A DNA stretch of 5,139 nucleotides, taken from Clostridia bacterium. Lineage in GTDB: Bacteria; Bacillota; Clostridia; UBA1381. The DNA is taken from NCBI GenBank assembly GCA_017380475.1, contig JAFODX010000211.1, positions 1-5,139 of the forward strand, read 5' to 3'. Shown piece by piece: positions 1 through 5,139 of this stretch (position 1 is its first letter; each line of letters opens with the position of its first letter). The notes beneath the pieces were generated by a model. That model had not been told where the DNA came from, ran no database searches, and worked only from the letters and a program-made list of their open reading frames with translations. The position numbers and the translations under genes were made by a program.

Positions 1-239
1 CCTCCGGACGAATACACTCCTGACACGATATTTTTCATATTTGCACCACAACAAGTACAAAAAACCGCATCTGCCAACACCTCTGCTCCGCAGTTCGGAC
101 AATATCTACCCACACTTTTTGCTGTTGCATTATATGTCTGATTATCCATCTGCTGACCTTGCTGTTCAAACTTCTGACCGCAATTTGAGCAGAACAAATC
201 ATCACTGCCCGCTATTGTACCACATTTTTCACACCGCAC
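1..239 (-). CDS. Double zinc-ribbon protein, partial (C-terminus beyond left edge)
   Basis: The reading frame begins at a GTG and encodes 79 full residues before the window ends, so the C-terminal part is not visible. It contains two treble-clef zinc ribbons. The first has C3-x2-C6 and C17-x2-C20 (VRCEKCG, then FCSNCG). The second has C47-x2-C50 and C61-x2-C64 (YCPNCG, then FCTCCG), with an additional Cys at 63. A polar, Gln/Asn-rich linker (about residues 25-44) joins them. Proteins of this type usually carry such ribbons at the N-terminus ahead of a membrane segment or another domain; here that part is off-window, so no function can be assigned. The start was chosen because a first ribbon Cys at position 3 is typical and a purine-rich GGGAAG lies 9 bases upstream. 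The gene starts 21 bases after the RNase H stop codon, so it is probably co-transcribed with it. The ribbon assignment is strong; the role is unknown. Confidence 0.8.
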   Translation of the reverse strand, partial: MRCEKCGTIAGSDDLFCSNCGQKFEQQGQQMDNQTYNATAKSVGRYCPNCGAEVLADAVFCTCCGANMKNIVSGVYSSG

Positions 240-248
240 AGATATACA

Positions 249-254
249 CTTCCC
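249..254 (-). promoter_or_regulatory. Ribosome binding site of the zinc-ribbon gene
   Basis: GGGAAG (within AAAGGGAAG) lies 9 bases upstream of the GTG at 239. It supports the non-ATG start. No ATG lies between the RNase H stop codon and the first zinc-ribbon cysteines in this frame. Confidence 0.5.
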
Positions 255-260
255 TTTCTT

Positions 261-860
261 TTATTCTATACCCAACGCAGATTTGGCAAGTCTGTCGGCA
301 CGATCGTTATTTTTATCGCCCGAATGGCCTTTTACCTTGATAAATCTGACATCAAGCTGTGTTTTTACTTTATCATAAAATTCTTTGTATCTTTTAGTTA
401 CCTGCTTTGTCGTCTTCCACTCGCCCGTACACCATTTGGCTATACCCTCATAGTCGTGGTACAAATCAAGCTTTTTAATATCATTTCTGATACAGTATTC
501 CATAACCTTGCCTGCTCCCACAATCTCGCCTGCTACATTTCTCATTTCGGCGTATTCAGGCTCATCGTATGCGTGGCTCATTTCAATTTCTTCGCCGTTT
601 CTGAAAATAACCGCACCGTATGAAAACTCCTGCGTATCTGATTTATAGCTTCCGTCAACATAAGCAACTACCGCATCAGGGCGAGGCTCAACACCGCTTA
701 ACTCTTCTTCGCCGTTAATATAGCTTTCCGCTTCGGCACGTGTCATAAATCCCTTGTATTGGGCTTTCGGATATCCGTCAATACTATCTTTACATTCAGC
801 CCAGCTTGTGAAGATTCCGGTTACCTTTCCCTGCCGGACGGCATAAAATTTTTTTGCCAT
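261..860 (-). CDS. rnhA: Ribonuclease H (type HI) with N-terminal viroplasmin-like domain
   Basis: This 199-residue protein should cleave the RNA strand of RNA-DNA hybrids in the cytoplasm, for example R-loops and replication primers. Residues about 3-50 match the Caulimovirus viroplasmin/RNase H1 N-terminal fold (KFYAVRQGKVTGIF, SWAECKDSIDGYPKAQYKGF), which in the family binds hybrids. After an acidic linker the RNase H fold spans about 63-199. The catalytic set looks complete: D69 in YVDGSY, E112 in RNVAGEI, D136 in YHDYEGI, H179 in KGHSG and D189 in NDRADRLAK, matching E. coli D10, E48, D70, H124 and D134. The length is usual for this two-domain architecture. The frame stays open upstream to 965, but the ATG at 860 is preferred: it has AGAGGA six bases upstream and starts exactly at the viroplasmin domain, whereas the extension lies in the inverted-repeat element. 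The gene symbol follows the family; bacterial versions with this domain are also labelled rnhA or rnh1. Confidence 0.93.
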   Translation of the reverse strand: MAKKFYAVRQGKVTGIFTSWAECKDSIDGYPKAQYKGFMTRAEAESYINGEEELSGVEPRPDAVVAYVDGSYKSDTQEFSYGAVIFRNGEEIEMSHAYDEPEYAEMRNVAGEIVGAGKVMEYCIRNDIKKLDLYHDYEGIAKWCTGEWKTTKQVTKRYKEFYDKVKTQLDVRFIKVKGHSGDKNNDRADRLAKSALGIE

Positions 861-866
861 AATTAT

Positions 867-872
867 TCCTCT
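867..872 (-). promoter_or_regulatory. Ribosome binding site fixing the RNase H start
   Basis: AGAGGA lies 6 bases before the ATG at 860. It argues against the longer open frame that would begin at 965 inside the repeat element. I see no convincing sigma-70 promoter between this gene and the preceding one, so transcription may read through from upstream. Confidence 0.6.
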
Positions 873-885
873 CAATACATGTACA

Positions 886-987
886 GCGGATGAATAAATT
901 GCACGGATTGTGCCATTAGGCGAACGAGGCTGTACACAGGTACGCGAGTAAGCACAAGGGTGCAAGACGGGTGATTTATTCCTCCGC
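886..987. repeat. Imperfect inverted-repeat element, long interrupted hairpin (MITE- or REP-like candidate)
   Basis: On the plus strand the outer arms are 886-898 (GCGGATGAATAAA) and 975-987 (TTTATTCCTCCGC), complementary at 12 of 13 positions. Two further perfect 6-base pairings nest inside: 899-904 (TTGCAC) with 960-965 (GTGCAA), and 908-913 (TTGTGC) with 952-957 (GCACAA). A 9-base bulge (966-974) and a 3x2 internal loop separate them. The tip (914-951) holds GTAC-ACAG-GTAC, a short possible stem. TGTACAG at 880-886 can alternatively pair with CTGTACA at 930-936. The element occupies nearly the whole gap between the DeoR-type gene and the RNase H gene. Its right arm overlaps the last codons and the TAA stop of the former. 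No T-run follows either arm, so it does not look like an intrinsic terminator. No clear target-site duplication is visible at the outer edges. Whether it is repeated elsewhere in the genome cannot be seen here; a structured RNA or mRNA-stabilising hairpin is the alternative. Confidence 0.55.
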
Positions 988-1746
988 CAAAATTATCTCT
1001 GTACCGTTGTCCTGCAATGCACTCGACCACTCGCTGTCAAGTCTTACGTCAGTTACGAACTTATCAATCTTGTTAAGCGGTGCGATAACGGGTATTCCCA
1101 TTTTACCGAACTTGTAGTGGTCACCCAAAAATATTGCAGAATCCGAAGATTCGAGCATCGCACGCTTTATCTCTGCCTCATCTTCAGCACGTTCAACAAG
1201 ACCACGTGAAAGTGTTACGCCACGGCACGAGAAGAAGAATTTATTTGCTGCAAAATTCTGACGTATCATTTTTTCTGCATATCTGCCGGTATACGACATA
1301 CTCTTCTGCTCATACAAGCCACCCGTACATACCACACGGATGTTATCACACTCTGCAAGCTCTGACATAATACTTACTGCGTTTGTTATAACGGTAAGTC
1401 CGCGTTTTTCTTTTATGTTTCGTGCAAGGTACAATGCTGATGTACTTGCGTCAAGGAATATTGTATCTCCGTTACGGATAAGCTCTGATGCACGCTTGCC
1501 GATTCTCTGCTTAAGGTCTGCATTTACGGTATCACGCTCTTTAAAACCAAGCTCTGAACCTGATGCACCTGCAAGGATTGCACCGCCGTATGTACGGACG
1601 AGTATCCCCTGCTTTTCAAGCTTTAAAAGGTCGCCACGGATTGTTTCGGGCGTAACCTCAAACTGCTTTGCAAGGTCAACCACCATTACGCTCTTGCTTG
1701 ATGCTATCATCTGTTCAATTTTAGATCTTCTTTCAACTGCAAGCAT
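976..1746 (-). CDS. DeoR/GlpR-family transcriptional regulator
   Basis: This 256-residue DNA-binding protein has the usual DeoR length and layout. An N-terminal winged helix-turn-helix (about 1-57) includes RRSKIEQMI, the recognition helix region VTPETIRGDL (31-40) and the wing LVRTYGGAIL (49-58). A C-terminal DeoRC sugar-phosphate sensor domain (about 75-235) includes GDTIFLDASTSALYLA (93-108), VITNAVSI, VVCTGG (138-143), AEIKRAM (191-197) and GDHYKFG (208-214). Family members mostly repress sugar or nucleoside catabolic genes and respond to a phosphorylated sugar. The ligand and operator cannot be read from the sequence. Its ATG overlaps the hisA stop (TAATG) and GGAG lies eight bases upstream, so expression is probably coupled to hisA. 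One oddity is Gly38, where the family usually has the second Arg of TIRRDL in the recognition helix. The last codons lie within the inverted-repeat element. Confidence 0.9.
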   Translation of the reverse strand: MLAVERRSKIEQMIASSKSVMVVDLAKQFEVTPETIRGDLLKLEKQGILVRTYGGAILAGASGSELGFKERDTVNADLKQRIGKRASELIRNGDTIFLDASTSALYLARNIKEKRGLTVITNAVSIMSELAECDNIRVVCTGGLYEQKSMSYTGRYAEKMIRQNFAANKFFFSCRGVTLSRGLVERAEDEAEIKRAMLESSDSAIFLGDHYKFGKMGIPVIAPLNKIDKFVTDVRLDSEWSSALQDNGTEIILAEE

Positions 1747-2468
1747 TATATTTCTCCTTTTCCTGCCTTGATTGCTTCAGGCAACTCAATGTTTCCGGTG
1801 TAGAGTGCACGTCCTGTTATAACACCCTCAACACCTGTAGGTACAAGTGATTTTATATGTTCAATGCTGCCTATTCCGCCTGATGCAATTATGTCAATGC
1901 CCGTTGCCTTTACCATTTCTGACATTGCTTCTACATTCGGGCCCATAAGTGTTCCGTCTGTTGCAATGTCAGTATAGATAATAGTCTTAACGCCTATATC
2001 CACCATTTTCTTGGCGAACTCAACCGCAGTATAATCCGAGGTTTTTTCCCAGCCCTCAATTGCAACCATACCGTCCTTTGCGTCAATGCCGATTACGATT
2101 TTTTCACCGTATTTTTTAACCGCTTCTTTTACAAAATCTGCATCTGAAACTGCTTTTGTTCCGATTATAACTCTGTTTATTCCACACTCAAGTTTTGCCT
2201 CTATATCAACCATTGTACGGATACCGCCACCGGTCTGAACGGGAACACCGACAGCATCACAGATGCTCTTTATAGCTTCTGCATTTACGCCATGGCCTTT
2301 TAATGCTCCGTCAAGGTCTACAACGTGAATGAACTCACCGCCGAGTTCTTCCCATTTTTTTGCCATTCCGGCAGGATTGTCACCGTAAACGGTAACGTCC
2401 GAAAAACTGCCTCTTAAAAGTCTGACGCAATTTCCGTCTTTAATATCTATTGCAGGATATATTCTCAT
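1746..2468 (-). CDS. hisA: HisA, ProFAR isomerase (EC 5.3.1.16)
   Basis: This 240-residue single-domain TIM barrel should convert N'-(5'-phosphoribosyl)-formimino-AICAR phosphoribosylamine (ProFAR) to PRFAR by an Amadori rearrangement, the fourth step of histidine synthesis in the cytoplasm. The signature start is MRIYPAIDIKDGNCVRL with catalytic Asp8. The second catalytic Asp is D129 in GIDAKDG. Phosphate-binding loops are visible as QTGGGIR (78-84) and ASGGIGS (195-201), with the C-terminal loop ITGRALYTG (217-225). TDIATDGTLMGPN (166-178) is a conserved HisA segment. Its paralogue HisF is made unlikely by the start (HisF typically begins with a KRIIPCLDV-type motif) and by GHGVN after DLDGALK. 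Length is normal. The gene starts 23 bases after hisG with AAAGGA upstream, and its stop overlaps the next ATG. PriA-type dual function with TrpF is not suggested but cannot be excluded from sequence alone. Confidence 0.96.
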   Translation of the reverse strand: MRIYPAIDIKDGNCVRLLRGSFSDVTVYGDNPAGMAKKWEELGGEFIHVVDLDGALKGHGVNAEAIKSICDAVGVPVQTGGGIRTMVDIEAKLECGINRVIIGTKAVSDADFVKEAVKKYGEKIVIGIDAKDGMVAIEGWEKTSDYTAVEFAKKMVDIGVKTIIYTDIATDGTLMGPNVEAMSEMVKATGIDIIASGGIGSIEHIKSLVPTGVEGVITGRALYTGNIELPEAIKAGKGEI

Positions 2469-2491
2469 TTTGTATTTCCTTTCTGTAAGGC

Positions 2492-3133
2492 TTATTCAGC
2501 TTCTGTCTTTTCAGAAAATGCTTTCACTATTGAGAGAATACGTTCTCTTTCCATTTTCATACTTACCTTGTTCACAACAAATCTTGCACTCAATTCGCAG
2601 ATTTCTTCCAGAACATCAAGTCCGTTTGCACGCAATGTTGAACCTGTTTCAACAATATCCACGATCACGTCCGAAAGTCCGACTATCGGTCCAAGCTCAA
2701 CCGAGCCGTTAAGCTTTATAATATCAATCGTCTGACCCTTTTCGTCCTGGAAATATTTACGGGCGATATTCGGATACTTTGATGCTACCTTGAGGTTTGT
2801 TATAGTATCAAGCTTACCTTTTAACTTCGGGTCACCGCATACGCACATACTGCATTTGCCAAATCCGAGGTCTACCATTTCATAAAGGTTTCTGTTCTCT
2901 TCTAAAAGCGTGTCCTTGCCTACAATACCAATGTCTGCCGCACCGTATTCAACATATGTGGGAACATCTGACGCCTTTACAAGTATAAATTTCATTTTGT
3001 TTTTTTCATCAGTGAAAACGAGCTTTCGGGACTTCTCTTTCATTTCCGAGCAATCCATTCCGATTTCAATGAATATATCCATCGCAAGCTCTGCAAGTCT
3101 GCCTTTTGCCAAGGCTACCGTCAAATAATTCAT
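2492..3133 (-). CDS. hisG: ATP phosphoribosyltransferase catalytic subunit, short form (HisG-S)
   Basis: This enzyme joins ATP and PRPP to give N1-(5'-phosphoribosyl)-ATP, the first committed step of histidine synthesis (EC 2.4.2.17). At 213 residues it is the short form, lacking the C-terminal ACT-like regulatory domain of the roughly 300-residue long form, and therefore expected to need HisZ as a partner. Visible motifs are the N-terminal [10 protein letters not shown] (4-13), the [22 protein letters not shown] region (52-74; here KASDVPTYV), and the PRPP-binding segment [18 protein letters not shown] (155-172) with its phosphate loop ETGST. The ATG has AAGGA about eight bases upstream. hisZ ends 22 bases before it, and this adjacency supports the HisZ-HisG hetero-oligomer. 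In the family the complex is feedback-inhibited by histidine. No internal frameshift or missing core motif was seen. Confidence 0.96.
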   Translation of the reverse strand: MNYLTVALAKGRLAELAMDIFIEIGMDCSEMKEKSRKLVFTDEKNKMKFILVKASDVPTYVEYGAADIGIVGKDTLLEENRNLYEMVDLGFGKCSMCVCGDPKLKGKLDTITNLKVASKYPNIARKYFQDEKGQTIDIIKLNGSVELGPIVGLSDVIVDIVETGSTLRANGLDVLEEICELSARFVVNKVSMKMERERILSIVKAFSEKTEAE

Positions 3134-3155
3134 AACTTTATCCTTTCGTTATTCC

Positions 3156-4460
3156 TCAGAACTGTCTGAATCCCATATCCTGCGGTGTCAACTCCTCAGG
3201 TTCGGGTGCTAATATATCGTCATAGCCCATAAATGTGTCCGTATCTGTTTCAACAGCTTCGTCACGCTCCAAATCATAAATTATGAGCTTCTTATCTGCG
3301 AACACACGCAATATGCAAGTGTTGTTTGTCTTTTTTGCGTACTCCTCTGCACCGTCGAAGCCGTCACCTATATACATTTCTGTAAGACAGCCATTTACTC
3401 TCAGGTTATATGCTAGGTCATATGCAAGTCCGTCTGCATTATTTTCTGCAACAACAAGCGTTGATGCAACACTATCAGGTGCACCTGTGTATATCTGCAT
3501 AATTCTGTTTATGCCCATTGCACAGCCAACAGCACCTTTTGCTTCACCGAAACCGCCCATAAGATTATCATATCTTCCGCCTGCGGCAATCGGGAAACCG
3601 ACACCGTGAGTATAACATTTAAAAATCGAACCTGTGTAATAATCAATACTCTGTAACATTCCGAGGTCAAGTGAAATATACTTTTCAAATCCGTAGAGTG
3701 TCAAGAGATTATAAATCTCACGCAAGTTGTCAAGTGCCGCCTTTGACGTGGGGTTAAGTCCCTTAACGTCTGCACGGTCAATTATATCAGCACCGCCGAA
3801 AAGGTACGGTAAATCAATCATAAGCTGTTTTACATCATCGGCAATATCAAGATTTTTAACTATATTCTTTATGCTTGGCGAGTTCTTTGAATCAATGCTT
3901 GCACGAAGCTTCTCTGTTGTGTCATCATCAAGACCAAGCTGTTCAACAAGACCGTTAAAGAACCCTACCTGACCAATTTCCATTGAAAAGTCCTCGATAC
4001 CGAGCGCTGTTACAGCCTCCATTGCCGCCGCAATAACCTCAGCATCCGCCTTTGCACTGTATGAGCCTATAAGTTCAATGCCGCTCTGTGTTATTTCACG
4101 GTTTCTTACACCCTCTGTATGCTCGGCTCTGTAAACACTTCCTGTATACATATAACGTGCCGGAGTTGTTTCACCTGCAGCTTTTGTTGCCGCCATTCTT
4201 GCGATTGAGGTTGTGAAATCCGGACGCAGTGCAAGGATTCTGCCCTGCTCATCAAAAAACTTATACAAGGTTTCCTGCGTTATCTGTCCACGCTCACCAC
4301 TGTAACAGTCATAATATTCAAACGACGGTGTTTCCACCTCTTTATATCCGAACGATGCAAAAACCGTCCATATTGTGTTCTCTATCTCTTTTTTAACCGC
4401 ACATTCCTGAGGAAGTACGTCATTTACACCGTTTGGTGTATGTAATTTCCAGTCTGACAT
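3156..4460 (-). CDS. hisZ: ATP phosphoribosyltransferase regulatory subunit HisZ
   Basis: This 434-residue paralogue of histidyl-tRNA synthetase binds the short HisG and confers activity and histidine control; it should not charge tRNA. The class II aminoacyl-tRNA synthetase fold is clear: TPNGVNDVLP (8-17), LRPDFTTSIAR (78-88), motif-2-like RYMYTGSVYRAE (102-113) with RNREITQSGIELIG (119-132), and motif-3-like AAGGRYDNLMGGFG (292-305). The HisRS histidine-A loop normally reads RGLDYY with a catalytic Arg; here it reads QSIDYYTG (270-277), so that Arg is absent, which separates it from HisRS. Residues about 331-400 resemble a remnant anticodon-binding-like domain (LVVAEN, LAYNLRVNG, AEEYAKK), followed by an acidic tail. 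It is at the long end for HisZ. The ATG has AGAGGG closely upstream; the PHP gene stops 12 bases before it and hisG follows 22 bases after, which supports the HisZ call. Confidence 0.92.
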   Translation of the reverse strand: MSDWKLHTPNGVNDVLPQECAVKKEIENTIWTVFASFGYKEVETPSFEYYDCYSGERGQITQETLYKFFDEQGRILALRPDFTTSIARMAATKAAGETTPARYMYTGSVYRAEHTEGVRNREITQSGIELIGSYSAKADAEVIAAAMEAVTALGIEDFSMEIGQVGFFNGLVEQLGLDDDTTEKLRASIDSKNSPSIKNIVKNLDIADDVKQLMIDLPYLFGGADIIDRADVKGLNPTSKAALDNLREIYNLLTLYGFEKYISLDLGMLQSIDYYTGSIFKCYTHGVGFPIAAGGRYDNLMGGFGEAKGAVGCAMGINRIMQIYTGAPDSVASTLVVAENNADGLAYDLAYNLRVNGCLTEMYIGDGFDGAEEYAKKTNNTCILRVFADKKLIIYDLERDEAVETDTDTFMGYDDILAPEPEELTPQDMGFRQF

Positions 4461-4472
4461 TTTTATCCCTCT

Positions 4473-5123
4473 CTATATCATTCTAAACGGTAACGGCAAC
4501 GCCATATCCCGTATAAGCTTGTTTGCATTTATAATCTGTTTCTTTCTGAACTCGAATATTGCGTGCGTATCAGAGCCTATGGAAACTCCCACTCCCGAAC
4601 GCTTTACCGCATCACGCTTACTCTCGTTTGTCAGAAAATCGTAGTAATAATTATAGTTTCCGGACGTGTTAAGCTCCCAGAAAACATTCTCACGACGCAT
4701 AAGCTCCAACATATCCACACCGTAATCTTCGCTCATTTTGAATATGTCACAGTGGGCAAGTCCCACAGGGCAGTCAAATTCACGGCGCAGCTCAAGAAAA
4801 TCGCTTAAGTCCGTTGCGTTGAAGCGGTCAAGACGTTCAAACAGAATATAGTCCAGACCCGTTATGTCCTGCCCCATAAAATTTTCGGGTGGCGGGCACA
4901 TACTCACTTCAAGTCCGACAAGGACTTTTATATCCTTTTTATACTTCTCCTTGCATTGATGCAGGTATCTTATATAATCGCCGAGGCGGTCTTGTATTGT
5001 AAACTCATGGTCGCATATTCCCACAGCATCAAAACCGTGAAGAATTGCGTGTTCGATTATTTCTTCGGGCGTATTTGACCCGTCATAACTGAACACTGTA
5101 TGATTGTGCAAGTCCATTATCAC
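4473..5123 (-). CDS. PHP-domain metal phosphoesterase, candidate histidinol-phosphatase
   Basis: This 216-residue protein has the polymerase-and-histidinol-phosphatase (PHP) fold, a distorted barrel binding a metal cluster. Likely ligands are H6 and H8 (DLHNHT), D14 (FSYDG), H39 (ICDHEF), E72 (GLEVS), H124 (LAHCD), and D185 and H187 (GSDTHA). The His usually found after a DY-[IV]-[IV]-G-S-V segment is not evident: DYILFERLDR (91-100) has none. As the first visible gene ahead of hisZ-hisG-hisA it may supply histidinol-phosphatase activity (HisK/HisJ type), but PHP proteins also include other phosphatases and nucleases, and this one is shorter than the usual HisK of about 260-270 residues. The start is ambiguous. 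The GTG at 5123 has GGAGG eight bases upstream, whereas the ATG at 5117 gives a 14-base spacing. A TTG at 5138 also lies in frame but leaves no room for a binding site within the window. Confidence 0.75.
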   Translation of the reverse strand: MIMDLHNHTVFSYDGSNTPEEIIEHAILHGFDAVGICDHEFTIQDRLGDYIRYLHQCKEKYKKDIKVLVGLEVSMCPPPENFMGQDITGLDYILFERLDRFNATDLSDFLELRREFDCPVGLAHCDIFKMSEDYGVDMLELMRRENVFWELNTSGNYNYYYDFLTNESKRDAVKRSGVGVSIGSDTHAIFEFRKKQIINANKLIRDMALPLPFRMI

Positions 5124-5131
5124 AAAAACCA

Positions 5132-5136
5132 CCTCC
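5132..5136 (-). promoter_or_regulatory. Strong ribosome binding site for the PHP gene
   Basis: A perfect GGAGG sits eight bases before GTG (5123) and 14 bases before the in-frame ATG (5117). The spacing favours the GTG start, giving a protein that begins MIMDLHNHT. It also indicates that the PHP frame begins inside the window rather than continuing from upstream sequence. Confidence 0.6.
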
Positions 5137-5139
5137 AAA

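Noticed and set aside
861..965. N-terminal extension of the RNase H frame up to 965
   Set aside because: The extension is not similar to any RNase H N-terminus, lies in the inverted-repeat element, and the ATG at 860 has a well-spaced AGAGGA and begins exactly at the viroplasmin-like domain.
886..987. Intrinsic transcription terminator
   Set aside because: The hairpin is long and interrupted with AT-rich outer stem portions, and neither side is followed by a T-run.
886..987. CRISPR array or repeat-spacer structure
   Set aside because: There is a single inverted pair and no direct repeats with regular spacing.
1340..1771. Plus-strand open frame of 143 codons
   Set aside because: It is antisense to the DeoR-type gene, has no recognisable domain or convincing ribosome binding site, and is composition-driven shadow coding. 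The same applies to the other plus-strand frames over hisA, hisG, hisZ and the PHP gene.
3156..4460. Histidyl-tRNA synthetase (hisS)
   Set aside because: The fold is shared, but the catalytic Arg of the RGLDYY loop is replaced (QSIDYY) and the gene sits between a PHP gene and a short-form hisG that needs HisZ.
5124..5139. T-box or histidine leader upstream of the his genes
   Set aside because: Only 16 bases precede the first start codon in the window, so any leader is outside it and nothing can be claimed.

Overview
The window is a compact run of seven genes, all on the minus strand, so it reads from right to left. The low-to-moderate GC, purine-rich Shine-Dalgarno sequences, very short gaps and a short HisG paired with HisZ suggest an anaerobic Firmicute of the Clostridia, possibly a gut Ruminococcaceae/Oscillospiraceae or Lachnospiraceae relative. 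That placement is inference from gene content and style; no rRNA or other marker is present.

Right part (about 5123 down to 1746): a histidine-biosynthesis cluster. A PHP-domain metal phosphoesterase (candidate histidinol-phosphatase) is followed by hisZ, hisG and hisA, with gaps of 12, 22 and 23 bases. HisZ and the short HisG should form the ATP phosphoribosyltransferase complex for the first step. HisA isomerises ProFAR to PRFAR. The PHP protein could remove phosphate from histidinol phosphate near the end of the pathway. hisD, hisC, hisB, hisH, hisF and hisI are absent here, so they must lie upstream beyond the right edge or elsewhere in the genome.

Middle (1746 to 976): a DeoR/GlpR-family transcription factor whose ATG overlaps the hisA stop codon by one base, so it is very likely co-transcribed and translationally coupled with the his genes.

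Left part (987 to 1): the end of the deoR-type gene lies inside an imperfect inverted repeat of about 100 bases (886-987) that can fold into a long interrupted hairpin. This is the most unusual non-coding structure in the window. It is followed by a ribonuclease H with an N-terminal viroplasmin-like domain, then by a small double zinc-ribbon protein that runs off the left edge.

I saw no defence system, CRISPR array, tRNA, rRNA or transposase. Most of the window is ordinary housekeeping sequence. The points worth a second look are the inverted-repeat element, the DeoR-type gene inside a his cluster, and the apparently missing metal-ligand histidine in the PHP protein.
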